From: Variovorax sp. S12S4
GTDB taxonomy: Bacteria > Pseudomonadota > Gammaproteobacteria > Burkholderiales > Burkholderiaceae_C
Length of the DNA: 64,000 nt
NCBI RefSeq assembly: GCF_023195515.1
Contig: NZ_JALPKR020000002.1
Span: 5,433,001-5,497,000, forward strand
Direction of reading: 5' to 3'
In this document: piece after piece, positions 7,333 through 16,697 of the stretch
How positions within the stretch are numbered: position 1 is the first letter of the stretch
Layout of the letters: each line of letters begins with the position of its first letter
Notes under the pieces: model-generated
Told to the model about the DNA's origin: nothing
The model's database searches: none
Seen by the model: the letters and a program-made list of their open reading frames with translations, nothing else
Translations under genes and position numbers: made by a program

Positions 7333-8565
7333 ATGGAATTCGCCTACACGCCCAAGGTCCAGGACCTGCGCACGCGCCTGCTTGCCTTCATGGATGCGCA
7401 CATCTACCCGAACGAGAAGCGCCAGGCCGAAGAGGCGCATCAGTCGTACCTCAACGCGCAAAAGAACGGCGGCTTCTACACCGGCCTGCCGCTCTTGGAA
7501 GAGCTGAAAGAAAAGGCCCGCGCGGTGGGCCTGTGGAATCTGTTCCTGCCCGAGACGGCGCACGGTGCGGGTTTGACGAACCTGGAGTACGCGCCGCTGT
7601 GCGAGATCATGGGCCGCCGCTACTGGAGCGCCGAGGCGTTCAACTGCAGCGCACCGGACACGGGCAATACCGAGGTGATCGAGCGCTATGGTTCGGCCGA
7701 GCAGAAGGCGCGCTGGCTGCAGCCGCTGCTCGACGGGCAGATCCGCTCCGCCTTTGCAATGACCGAACCGGCAGTGGCCTCTTCGGATGCCACCAACATC
7801 GCGTGCAGCATCCGGCGCGAGGGCAACGAGTACGTGATCAACGGGCGCAAGTGGTACATCACCGGCGCAATGAACGAGCGCTGCAAGCTGTTCATCCTGA
7901 TGGGCAAGACGGACCCCGACAACGCCGATCGCCATCGGCAGCAGTCGATGATCATCGTGCCCGCGGACACACCCGGCATCACGGTGCTGCGCGACATGGC
8001 GCTGGTCAATCACTTCGATGCGCCGTTCGGCCATCCGGAGGTGCTGTTCGAGAACGTGCGCGTGCCGGTCGACAACATTCTGCTGGGCGAGGGCCGCGGC
8101 TTCGAAATTGCGCAGGGTCGCCTCGGGCCGGGACGCATTCACCACTGCATGCGCATGATCGGCATGGCCGAGTCGGCGCTGGAGATGATGTGCGAACGCG
8201 TGGTGTCGCGCGTGGCCTTCGGCAAGCCGCTTTCCGAACAGGGCGTGTGGCGCGAACGCATTGCCAAGAGCCGCATGCTGATCGACCAGACGCGCTGGAT
8301 GGTGCTGCACGCAGCCTGGCGCATGGACACGGTGGGCAACAAGGTGGCAGCGCAGGAGATCGCGATGATCAAGGTGATTGCGCCCAACAACTGCATCCAG
8401 GTGATCGACGACGCGATGCAGGCCTTCGGTGCCATGGGCTTGAGCCAGGACACGCTGCTGGTGAACTTCTGGGCCTATGCCCGCCACCTGCGCATGGCCG
8501 ATGGCCCGGACGAAGTGCACCGCAACGCGATTGCCAAGCACGAGCTCGCGCGCTACGCACATTGA
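7333..8565 (+). CDS. Acyl-CoA dehydrogenase family protein
   Basis: A 410-residue flavoprotein of the ACAD10/11-like class. It has the N-terminal helical domain (about 1-130), the FAD-binding signature [16 protein letters not shown] in the middle and the C-terminal helical domain with [22 protein letters not shown]; the terminal part [33 protein letters not shown] carries the substrate/FAD-contacting region. It would oxidise an acyl-CoA to the enoyl-CoA and pass electrons to ETF; the acyl substrate cannot be told. The start [12 protein letters not shown] is chosen over an upstream frame start at 7114 because homology begins here. The 289 bp between the tRNA and this gene show nothing recognisable. 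It stands alone. Confidence 0.9.
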   Translation: MEFAYTPKVQDLRTRLLAFMDAHIYPNEKRQAEEAHQSYLNAQKNGGFYTGLPLLEELKEKARAVGLWNLFLPETAHGAGLTNLEYAPLCEIMGRRYWSAEAFNCSAPDTGNTEVIERYGSAEQKARWLQPLLDGQIRSAFAMTEPAVASSDATNIACSIRREGNEYVINGRKWYITGAMNERCKLFILMGKTDPDNADRHRQQSMIIVPADTPGITVLRDMALVNHFDAPFGHPEVLFENVRVPVDNILLGEGRGFEIAQGRLGPGRIHHCMRMIGMAESALEMMCERVVSRVAFGKPLSEQGVWRERIAKSRMLIDQTRWMVLHAAWRMDTVGNKVAAQEIAMIKVIAPNNCIQVIDDAMQAFGAMGLSQDTLLVNFWAYARHLRMADGPDEVHRNAIAKHELARYAH

Positions 8566-8605
8566 CAACGGCGAGAGCGCTAGCGAATAGCCCTCTCCCT
8601 GCCCC

Positions 8606-9372
8606 CTACCCGGCAAGGTCGAAGCAGCATCCCGCGTAATACGGTTTGTCCCCGCCCTCGACAAAGGGCACTTCGATGGGCTTGCCTTCGTTGCGCCAGG
8701 CATCGCGGCGCTTGTATCCGGCGTTTCTCAACTCGGCCCACAACTCCTCGTCGTGCTGGATGCGGTAGGGGCACACCGCAAAGCCGATGCTGTTGAGCGT
8801 GTAGATGGTGCGCTCGGGGTGAACGGCGGTCGTGTTCAGCACGATGCGCTTGGGCTTCACTGCAAGCGACGCAATGATCTTGGAGATCTGTACGGACAAG
8901 TACTGCAGGCTGCCCGATGCATACAGCACGTCGCAGCCGCTCGCATCTTCGTAGTTGGTGGTAAAGCTCAACTGCGCGGTCGCCTCGCGCCGCACGGCCA
9001 GCTCGCGCCCGGTTTGCACCACCCCGGAACATCGCAAACGGTCCAGCGCAGGTTGTCGGGGTAAGGCATCACGCGGCGAAACGCGTAGTACTTGATGCCC
9101 ACGTGCCCGCCCAGGTCGAACACGCGCGACATGCCCGCGTCGATCGACCTGGAGAGCCAGAAAAGACCCGGATAGTCGTAGAAATAAATCTGGTGGCTGT
9201 AGATTTCCCAGGCCGCTTCGGCGTTGTCGTAGCCCACCGCCTTCGAAGGAGGTGCGCCTGCTTCGGCGGCGGCAAAACTCTCGAACGAACCCATGAAAAG
9301 GTTCTCGTCCTGGTTGGCCAAAAATTTGCGCTCGTAGTCGCTCGGTGTCAGGGGCATCAGGGTTGAAAGCAT
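8606..9372 (-). pseudogene. TIGR04325-type methyltransferase, broken by a frameshift
   Basis: The reading begins MLSTLMPLTPSDYERKFLANQ (start 9372) and runs through VFDLGGHVGIKYYAFRR, a SAM-binding-like glycine motif, to WTVCDVPG. A one-base loss in the C run at 9022-9025 then throws the frame, and coding resumes in the next frame as VVQTGRELAVRREATAQLSF to the proper end YYAGCCFDLAG. Together the pieces form one protein of about 255 residues resembling the TIGR04325 putative methyltransferases found in polysaccharide loci. The break could be a true mutation or a read error. It lies 35 bp downstream of the methyltransferase at 9408 and shares its strand. Confidence 0.75.
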
Positions 9373-9407
9373 GGGTCGGTCTCCTCTTTGTTGTTGTGAA
9401 AACGGCT

Positions 9408-10295
9408 TTATTCCGCCGCCATGTTTGGCGCATCGCCGCGGCGCTTGGCTACGCACATCAATGACAACGCACTGGTAGGTGCGGACGGGCGCCGGCCGGA
9501 CAGCACATTGCCCAGACGGTACTTCCATTGCGCGGGCCCCACAACGCCGCTCAGCGCTTCGGCGCCGATCTGGTGGTTGTGCGGATAAACGTGCACATCG
9601 AAGCCGAGCGGCTCCAGTGTCGACTTGAAGAACTCCTTCGTGACGCCGTCACCGGGCTGGTGATGGACTTCGGTCCTGAGGCCCCACGACTGCTGGCTGC
9701 CGGTCTTGTGAAAGCCATGCCGGATGGCCCGGTAAACCCACAGCCGCGCATCCCACATGAGCTTGGCGATGCCCTTGTAGTCCCACGCGGTGAGCTGCGG
9801 ATCGTGGTCGGTTACCAAAAGGCCGTGCGGCTTGACGAGCCGGGCGCCCTCGCGCAGCACCGCAGCCATGTCGTCGCAATGGTGCAGCGACGCATTGATG
9901 GCGACGATGTCTGCCACGTGCGAGCGAAAAGGCGTGTAGGCCGCATCGGCCAGCACCGCCGTATAGCCCAGTTTTGCCGCCAGTTCCAGCGAGCCGGGGG
10001 CGACATCGACGCCCACGAGAAGCCGCGGCTTTCCGCCCACGGTGGCAAAGATGTTCCCGGGTCCGCAGCCCAGGTCGATGACAACCTTGTCCGTCCAGTC
10101 GCCGGCCGCCGCGAGCCATCGGCTCCTGAAATGCGCATCTCGATGGCAAAAATCGAGGTACTCCTGGGCCCACTGCGGATTGCCAAAATAAGTGGCGTTG
10201 GCGGTAATGGCTTCGGTTTTTCGCTCCAATCCAGACTCGTAGTAGACCCCGGATTGCTTCAATTTTGCATTTGGCAATAAGATGTCCCGGAACAT
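9408..10295 (-). CDS. Class I SAM-dependent methyltransferase
   Basis: A 295-residue Rossmann-fold methyltransferase. Motif I VVIDLGCGPGN (about residues 70-80) and the acidic ribose-binding VDVAPGSLELA follow class I rules; the motif IV region reads ADIVAINASLHHCDDM and motif VI LVKPHGLLVTDHDP, as in methyltransferase domain 11/25 proteins. The C-terminal third is lineage-specific. It is divergent from the NRPS/PKS operon across an 821-bp control region and upstream of a second methyltransferase. Both may decorate the polysaccharide or peptide made by that locus; the substrate is unknown. Confidence 0.8.
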   Translation of the reverse strand: MFRDILLPNAKLKQSGVYYESGLERKTEAITANATYFGNPQWAQEYLDFCHRDAHFRSRWLAAAGDWTDKVVIDLGCGPGNIFATVGGKPRLLVGVDVAPGSLELAAKLGYTAVLADAAYTPFRSHVADIVAINASLHHCDDMAAVLREGARLVKPHGLLVTDHDPQLTAWDYKGIAKLMWDARLWVYRAIRHGFHKTGSQQSWGLRTEVHHQPGDGVTKEFFKSTLEPLGFDVHVYPHNHQIGAEALSGVVGPAQWKYRLGNVLSGRRPSAPTSALSLMCVAKRRGDAPNMAAE

Positions 10296-11116
10296 TTGGA
10301 ATCCTTCAAAAGTTGCGACAATCTTGAGACAAGTTATTGCTCAAGAATTACATGAACTCGGATTCCATGACGGGATTTTTTAACTTGGTTACAAGCTCGG
10401 ATGATTAATAACAGGGGCCGTTTACCCTGTTTATCCATACATCCTTAGTTCTCGATATTTTCGCGTCGCGTTCGCGCCACTTGCAGGCACCGATTCGGGG
10501 CAGCGCCGCTGCGATCAAGGCCGAACTGTAATCACCTGGCCCCCGGTGCAACGCCCGGTATCCCCTCTCCCTCTTTTGACCGCAGCCCGCCGCGCCATGC
10601 AGGCGCTTTGTCATGGGTCCGTCCGAGGGAAACGGGGCGATTGTCTCCCCTGAAAGGGGGCACATCGCTCATGCGCCAAGGCCACGGAATTTTTACATTG
10701 GTTCCCCCGTGAACAGATCACGGCCACTGTTTTCACGCAGACCGGGAACAACAGCGCACCCTCGATAGCGAGTTACCTACTTGAATCGAGTGATTAGCTA
10801 CCCTGTTTGGGCGATATCAGGTAGTACGTCTATGTAACAAATGATTCCGGAGTGTAACTTGACCAACATTTGCTCCCACCGTTTGCGTCAAACACCCTAG
10901 GATTGCCTCCGAAATATGACCAAACGTACTACCTCCTTTTATTCTTACTTAATGCAATTTTTCCGTATTCAATGTATTAGCAGATATTACTCATTCGAGC
11001 TTTTCCATGAAATTTCATTCGGTATTTTCGGCCCAATTCGAAGTCCCCCGCTCTCACTGGGCGACCTGTTCGTTTCGCTGCCCAGCTCGGCGACGGTAGA
11101 ACGAATTGGCGGTTCG
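10296..11116. promoter_or_regulatory. 821-bp divergent control region before the NRPS/PKS locus
   Basis: This stretch is clearly richer in A/T than its flanks and holds no convincing gene. Structures seen: AACAGGG/CCCTGTT inverted repeat (10410-10416 with 10425-10431, 8-nt loop); TACCCTGTTT present at 10423-10432 and again at 10799-10808; an imperfect palindrome CTACCCTG/CAGGTAG (10798-10805 with 10818-10824); a CCCCT-GAA-AGGGG hairpin at 10647-10658; and GTAAC repeated about 21 bp apart near 10835 and 10856. Several read like regulator sites for a large operon. The frame of the first NRPS gene stays open back to ATG 10916, but base composition there is non-coding-like. Confidence 0.5.
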
Positions 11117-14100
11117 ATGGCACTTGCACCGAAAAATGCACGGCATTGGAGCCAATGGACTGCAGCCGCCGGTCAATTGCCGGACACCCCGTTTGCAGCA
11201 GCCTGGCTCCTGTTGCAGGCCCGCTGGCTCGGCGCGCAACAAACGGTCCTGCACGAAGCCTCGGCGCACGGATCGCAAGCAGCCGCACGGCACACCGCGC
11301 TTGCCGAAACCCTCGATCCCGCGCAGCCGGCGGGCGCATGGCTCGCCACGCTCGACCAGAAGCGGCGCCAGGCCGCTGAAGCACCCGGCACAGACACGCC
11401 CGAGTCCTCGCCCAGCTTTCTCTGGCTCCGCGCCGAGACCGTCGCCCCCGCACTGCAGGCACCCCTTCACCTCTGGCTGAACGCCGCATCAGACGCGCCG
11501 CGCCTTCGCGCCGACGCCGCAGCAGGTCTTCTGGACGCCGCATCCATCGAGCAATTGCTGGCCGCAATCGCCGACACGGCCGCCGACCTGCTCTGCCGCC
11601 CCGACGCACCGCTGGGCGACATCCGCACCCTGCCCGCGGCTGACCGCGAGCAACAGCTCATCGCATGGAACACGCCGCCTGCCCCGCTGAACCGCCAACT
11701 CAATGTGGCGCAAATGTTCAGCCGCCAGGCCGCCGCCACGCCAGATGCGCCGGCCCTTGCCGAAGGCGATGCGCAGATGAGCTACAGCGAGCTCGAGCGC
11801 CGCTCCGGCCGGCTCGCCCAACGCCTGCAGCAAACGGGTGTGCAGGCAGGCGACGCCGTCGGGCTGCTGCTCGATCGTTCGATGGCGGCGGTGGTGGCCC
11901 ATCTGGGTGTTCTCAAGGCGGGCGCCGCCTATGTGCCGGTGCCGACGGACTTTCCGGCCGAGCGTATTGCCTACATGCTGGGCGAGGCGAACGCGCGGCT
12001 CACAATCGCCGCGCCCGCGCATCGCCATCTCGCGCCCGAGTCGATGGCCGTGCTGGTGCTCGACGAGTTGGCAGAAGTGCCTGACGGCGGTGAAGGCAGT
12101 GCGCCTGCGTCGTGGGAAGCCCCCGCCATCGACGGCGAATCGGTGGCGTACGTGATGTACACCTCTGGCTCGACCGGCACGCCCAAGGGCATCGAGATTT
12201 GCCATCGCGCAATCCTTCGCCTGGTAGTCGATGCCGGCTATGTCGAGCTGGCTCCCGGCCGCGCGATGCTGCATGCCGCGCCGCTCGGCTTCGATGCCTC
12301 CACGCTCGAAGTCTGGGGCCCGCTGCTCAATGGCGGCTGCTGCGTCATTCACGACGAGCGCGTACCCACGGGCGCCGGCCTCGCCCGCACCATTGCACGC
12401 CACAACGTGCACACCGCCTGGCTGACGGCGGCGCTGTTCAACGCGGTGATCGACGACGACCCGGCGCACCTCTCCGGCCTGCGGCACCTGCTTACCGGCG
12501 GCGAAGCTCTTTCGGTGCCGCATGTGCGGCGCGCGTTGGCCGCGCTTCCGCAGCTCGCGTTGAGCAACGGCTACGGCCCCACCGAGTGCACGACCTTCGC
12601 GGCCACCTACCGCATTCCTGCCGCGCTGTCCGCCGACCTGCGCTCGGTGCCGCTCGGGCGGCCCATCAACGACACGGTGCTGCGCGTGCTGAGCCCCACG
12701 ATGGCCCTGCTTCCCACGGGCCTGGCGGGCGAGCTCTGCATCGGCGGACACGGACTGGCGCGCGGCTACCTGGGGCAACCCGCGCTGACGGAACAACGCT
12801 TCGTGCCCGACCCCTTCGGCGCGCCGGGCGAGCGCCTCTACCGCACGGGCGACCTCGCGCGCTGGCTGCCCGACGGCACCCTCGAGTTCATCGGCCGGCG
12901 CGACGGGCAGGTCAAGATCCACGGCCACCGCATCGAAACCGGCGAGGTGGAAGCGGCCATCCTCGCCCATCCGGCGGTGAAGAACTGCGCCGTCGTCGCG
13001 CGGCCCGATGCCGACGGGCAGCTGAGCCTTGTCGCCTACCTTGTCGCGCGTTCGCAGGAAAAGCTCTCGTGGGAGGCACTGCGCGCGCACCTGGCGGCCC
13101 GCCTGCCCGCGGCCTTGCTGCCCTCCGCACAGGTCTGGCTCGATCAGCTGCCGGTTACCGCCAACGGCAAGCTCGACCGCAAGGCCCTGCCTGAGCCGGC
13201 CGGCGAGCGGCCCGATCTTGCACAGCCGTTCGAAGAGGCGCGCAACGCCACCGAGCAGCGCGTGTGCGAAGCCTTTGCGCGCGCGCTGCGCATCGCCAAG
13301 GTCGGCCGCAACGACAACTTCTTTGACCTCGGCGGCGATTCGATGCGCGTGCTGCAGGTGCTGGCCGATCTGCAGCGGGACAGCGCAAAGCCGCTTTCGA
13401 CCAATCTCTTCTTCCGCTATCCGACGCCGGCCGCAATGGCGGCTCAGCTGGCGCCCGCCGGTGATGCCGCGCCCACAGCCATCGATCGCCCACGCGCACC
13501 CCACGCTCAGGCAGGCACAGACTTGCAAGACGCCGTGGCGCTGGTCGCCACCGCGGGCCGCTTTCCGGGCGCCGCGGATGTCGAGCAGTTCTGGGACAAC
13601 CTGGTTGCCGGCCGCGACACCATCAGCTTCTTCGACGACGAGACGCTCGACGCCGGCGTGTCCGAGGCCTTGCGTAGCGACCCGGCCTATGTGCGCGCCC
13701 GCGGCGTGATCGAAGGCATCGAGAACTTCGACGCCGCCTTCTTCGGCATCGGCCCGAAGGAAGCGGCACTGATGGACCCGCAGCAGCGCGTGTTCCTCGA
13801 GATCTGCTGGGAGTGCCTGGAGCGTGCCGGCTATGTGCCCGACGCCGCCCCCGGCCCCGTGGGCGTGTATGCCGGCATGTACAACGCCAGCTACTTCCAG
13901 CGCCACGTCAGCACGCGGCCCGACCTCATCGAGGCCGTGGGCGAGTTCCAGGTGATGCTAGCCAACGAGAAGGACTACATCACCACGCGGGTGGCCAACC
14001 GGCTCAACCTCACCGGCCCCGCGGTGAGCGTGCACACCGCCTGCTCGACATCGCTGGTGGCCGTGGCGCATGCCTTTCATGCGCTGCGCACGGGCCAGTG

Positions 14101-16219
14101 CTATATGGCGCTGGCGGGCGGCGCGTCCGTTACCTGCCCCACGCGCAGCGGCTACCTCTACCAGGAGGGCTCGATGCTCTCGCCCGACGGCCGCACGCGC
14201 AGCTTCGATGCGCAGGCCCAGGGCACCGTGTTCAGCGATGGCGCCGCGGTGGTGCTGCTGAAGCGCCTGGCCGACGCACAGGCCGACGGCGACACCATCT
14301 ACGCGGTGCTGCGCAGTGCCGCCGTCAACAACGACGGCGGCGCCAAGGCGAGCTTTACCGCGCCCAGCGTGGATGGCCAAGCCGCGGTGATTCGCGCCGC
14401 ATTGGCTGCGGCCAATGTGGAGGCGCGCAGCATCTCGTATGTAGAAGCGCACGGCACGGCCACGCCAATGGGCGACCCGATCGAAGTCGAGGCGCTGACC
14501 TGTGCCTATGGCGAACACACCGATGCGCTGGGCTTCTGCACGCTCGGTTCGCTCAAGAGCAACGTGGGCCACATGGTCACGGCGGCCGGCGCGGCCGGGC
14601 TCATCAAGGCAGCGCTTTCGCTGCACCACGAAGTGATTCCGCCGACGGCGCACTTCACCGCACCGAACCCGTCCATCGACTTTTCGCGCACGCCCTTCTA
14701 CGTGACGCCAAGCCTTCAGCCGTGGCCGCGCGCCGCCGAGCCGCGCCGCGCAGGCGTCAGCTCCTTCGGCGTGGGCGGCACCAACGCGCATGTCATCGTC
14801 GAAGAGGCGCCCCCGCGCCCCGCTTCGCCAATCGCGGTCGGCCCCCAGGTGCTGCCGCTTTCAGCCCGCTCGGAGGCCGCACTCGCAATGGCCGCGGAGC
14901 AGCTGGCGGCGCACCTCGATGCAACGCCCGGGCTGCCGCTGGCCGATGTGGCCTATACGCTGGGCGTCGGCCGCAAGGCACACGCCTTCCGCCGCGCCGT
15001 GGTGGCCAGCGATGCGGCCGAAGCCGTTGCCGCGCTGCGTGGCAGCGACGGTGCATGGCGCGTCAGCGGCCACATCGATTCGCGCGCGCCGCAGCTGGTG
15101 CTGATGTTTCCCGGCCAGGGCGCGCAGTACGCCGGCATGGGCAAGAACCTGCATGCGAACGATCCCGTCTTCGCGGCCGCCTTCGATGCTTGCGTGAAAG
15201 CCTTCGGCAGCGCGCTCGACTTCGATTTGCGCGAGCGCATGTTCGAAGGCGAAGCCGATGCGCTGTCGCCCACCGCCGTGACGCAGCCCGCCATGTTTGC
15301 GCTCGAATACGCGCTGGCACGCAGGCTGCTCTCGCTGGGTGCGCGGCCGCATGCGCTGATCGGCCACAGCGTGGGTGAGTTCGTGGCCGCGGTGCTGGCG
15401 GGTGTGATGCGGCTCGAAGACGCCGCACGGCTCGTCGCCCGCCGCGGCGCGCTCATGCAGGCCCAACCCGCGGGGGCAATGCTGTCGGTGCGCCTGGGTG
15501 CCGAACAGCTCACGGCCAGGCTCGGCGATTCGCTATCTCTTGCCGCAGACAATGGCCCGACAGCTTGTGTGGCCGCCGGCCCCTTCGAGGCGATTGCGGC
15601 GCTGCAAGCCTCGCTGCAGGAAGAAGACATTCCGAGCCGCCCGCTGCAGACATCGCACGCATTCCACAGCGCAATGATGGACGGCGCAGTCGAGCCCTTC
15701 GAAGCGCTGGTCAGTGAAGTGGCACTGCATCCGCCGACGATTCCGATCTATTCGACGCTCACCGGCCGGCTGCTCGAAGACGCCGAGGCGACCAGCGCCA
15801 GCTACTGGGCCCGCCACCTGCGCGGCACCGTTCACTTTTCACCGGCCGTGCGCAACGTCATGGAACACACGACGCGGCCGCTCTTCGTCGAGGTCGGCCC
15901 GCGCAACGCACTGACCACGCTGGTGCGCCAGCACGGCGCCGGCGAAGTGATGCCGCTGCTGCATGGCGAGCCGGCCGACGAGGCCCGCACCCTGCGCCTG
16001 GCGCTGGCGCGCCTCTGGACATGCGGCGCCGATGTCGAGTTGTCGCGGCTCGCGGTGCGCACCGGCGCCCAGCGGGTTCGCCTGCCCACCTATCCGTTCG
16101 AGCGCAAGCGTTTCTGGGTCGACATCGCGGCCCCCGCGGCAAAGCCGGCCACCTTGCCGGAAGCCGCGCCGCCCGTGCCCGCCCTTTTCGTACCACCCCC
16201 GTTTTGGAGAAGACCGTGA
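11117..16219 (+). CDS. Hybrid NRPS/PKS: (C remnant)-A-T-KS-AT
   Basis: A 1700-residue megasynthase. Residues 1-175 match only the tail of a condensation domain. The adenylation domain (about 180-690) shows A3 YTSGSTGTPKG near 347, A5 NGYGPTE, A7 YRTGDLARW and A10 NGKLDRKAL. The carrier site is FFDLGGDSMRV near 734. The ketosynthase (about 800-1230) has active Cys in TACSTSL near 975, EAHGTATP near 1110 and KSNVGH near 1146. The acyltransferase (about 1325-1640) has GHSVGE near 1415 and HAFH near 1514, the malonyl-CoA type. Expected role: activate an amino acid, then extend it by one malonate. Residues lining the A pocket read roughly D-A-L-W-L-G-G-T-F-K; the substrate is not assigned. Start at ATG 11117 is uncertain. 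Confidence 0.92.
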   Translation: MALAPKNARHWSQWTAAAGQLPDTPFAAAWLLLQARWLGAQQTVLHEASAHGSQAAARHTALAETLDPAQPAGAWLATLDQKRRQAAEAPGTDTPESSPSFLWLRAETVAPALQAPLHLWLNAASDAPRLRADAAAGLLDAASIEQLLAAIADTAADLLCRPDAPLGDIRTLPAADREQQLIAWNTPPAPLNRQLNVAQMFSRQAAATPDAPALAEGDAQMSYSELERRSGRLAQRLQQTGVQAGDAVGLLLDRSMAAVVAHLGVLKAGAAYVPVPTDFPAERIAYMLGEANARLTIAAPAHRHLAPESMAVLVLDELAEVPDGGEGSAPASWEAPAIDGESVAYVMYTSGSTGTPKGIEICHRAILRLVVDAGYVELAPGRAMLHAAPLGFDASTLEVWGPLLNGGCCVIHDERVPTGAGLARTIARHNVHTAWLTAALFNAVIDDDPAHLSGLRHLLTGGEALSVPHVRRALAALPQLALSNGYGPTECTTFAATYRIPAALSADLRSVPLGRPINDTVLRVLSPTMALLPTGLAGELCIGGHGLARGYLGQPALTEQRFVPDPFGAPGERLYRTGDLARWLPDGTLEFIGRRDGQVKIHGHRIETGEVEAAILAHPAVKNCAVVARPDADGQLSLVAYLVARSQEKLSWEALRAHLAARLPAALLPSAQVWLDQLPVTANGKLDRKALPEPAGERPDLAQPFEEARNATEQRVCEAFARALRIAKVGRNDNFFDLGGDSMRVLQVLADLQRDSAKPLSTNLFFRYPTPAAMAAQLAPAGDAAPTAIDRPRAPHAQAGTDLQDAVALVATAGRFPGAADVEQFWDNLVAGRDTISFFDDETLDAGVSEALRSDPAYVRARGVIEGIENFDAAFFGIGPKEAALMDPQQRVFLEICWECLERAGYVPDAAPGPVGVYAGMYNASYFQRHVSTRPDLIEAVGEFQVMLANEKDYITTRVANRLNLTGPAVSVHTACSTSLVAVAHAFHALRTGQCYMALAGGASVTCPTRSGYLYQEGSMLSPDGRTRSFDAQAQGTVFSDGAAVVLLKRLADAQADGDTIYAVLRSAAVNNDGGAKASFTAPSVDGQAAVIRAALAAANVEARSISYVEAHGTATPMGDPIEVEALTCAYGEHTDALGFCTLGSLKSNVGHMVTAAGAAGLIKAALSLHHEVIPPTAHFTAPNPSIDFSRTPFYVTPSLQPWPRAAEPRRAGVSSFGVGGTNAHVIVEEAPPRPASPIAVGPQVLPLSARSEAALAMAAEQLAAHLDATPGLPLADVAYTLGVGRKAHAFRRAVVASDAAEAVAALRGSDGAWRVSGHIDSRAPQLVLMFPGQGAQYAGMGKNLHANDPVFAAAFDACVKAFGSALDFDLRERMFEGEADALSPTAVTQPAMFALEYALARRLLSLGARPHALIGHSVGEFVAAVLAGVMRLEDAARLVARRGALMQAQPAGAMLSVRLGAEQLTARLGDSLSLAADNGPTACVAAGPFEAIAALQASLQEEDIPSRPLQTSHAFHSAMMDGAVEPFEALVSEVALHPPTIPIYSTLTGRLLEDAEATSASYWARHLRGTVHFSPAVRNVMEHTTRPLFVEVGPRNALTTLVRQHGAGEVMPLLHGEPADEARTLRLALARLWTCGADVELSRLAVRTGAQRVRLPTYPFERKRFWVDIAAPAAKPATLPEAAPPVPALFVPPPFWRRP

Positions 16220-16686
16220 CAGTTGCTGCAGCGCCCCCGCTACCTGTTTCTTCCGCATCCGCTTCGCCGGAGGCCTCGCTGGACGCGCGGCTGCGGTCCT
16301 TGTTCGAAGACATCTCCGGCATCGACATGGCCCAGGCGGAAGGGAACGCCGCCTTCAGCGAGCTCGGGCTGGACTCGCTCACGCTGACCCAGGTCGCCAC
16401 GCAGATCAAGAAGCGCTTCAAGGTGAACCTGAGCTTCCGCCAGCTCATGGAAAACTACCGCAGCCTCGACGCGCTCGGCGCATTCCTGCGGGAAAGCCTG
16501 CCGGCCGAACCCGTAGCTGCAGTCGCGGCTGCTCCGGTAATCGCTCCGGTAGTGGCTCCGGTGAGCGCAGCCGTTCTTGTCCCTGCGGCAACGGCAATCA
16601 CTGTGCCGGCCGCCGTGCATCCGTCGCCCCTTTTCACGCCGCTGCAAGCCATGGCGGAATCGGCGCCACACCGCTTGTACAACTAG
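16216..16686 (+). CDS. Acyl carrier protein, probably the N-terminus of the aminotransferase
   Basis: GTG at 16216 overlaps the PKS stop (GTGA) and follows GGAGA at 16206-16210. The 156-residue frame holds one acyl carrier domain (residues about 20-95) with the phosphopantetheine site FSELGLDSLTLTQ, followed by an Ala/Pro/Val linker. It ends at TAG 16684-16686. In the next frame the linker continues into the aminotransferase with PLVQLVTQQMELMRQQL, the usual glutamine-rich run before fused aminotransferase domains. One missing G near 16661 would explain the split. The carrier accepts the malonyl-extended beta-keto chain from the preceding KS-AT. Confidence 0.8.
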   Translation: MTVAAAPPLPVSSASASPEASLDARLRSLFEDISGIDMAQAEGNAAFSELGLDSLTLTQVATQIKKRFKVNLSFRQLMENYRSLDALGAFLRESLPAEPVAAVAAAPVIAPVVAPVSAAVLVPAATAITVPAAVHPSPLFTPLQAMAESAPHRLYN

Positions 16687-16697
16687 TTACGCAGCAA

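Noticed and set aside
10405-10665. Small minus-strand frame in the NRPS/PKS control region
   Set aside because: No ribosome-binding site, no recognisable fold and it runs through the palindromic sites of the region.
10916-11116. N-terminal extension of the first NRPS gene from ATG 10916
   Set aside because: No Shine-Dalgarno, A/T-rich composition and a peptide (many Phe, Tyr, Ser) unlike the rest; ATG 11117 is preferred but not proven.
11489-13906. 805-codon minus-strand frame under the NRPS/PKS gene
   Set aside because: Long antisense frames are common in high-GC DNA; the plus-strand protein has all NRPS motifs, and the antisense product is low-complexity, rich in Arg, His and Ala.
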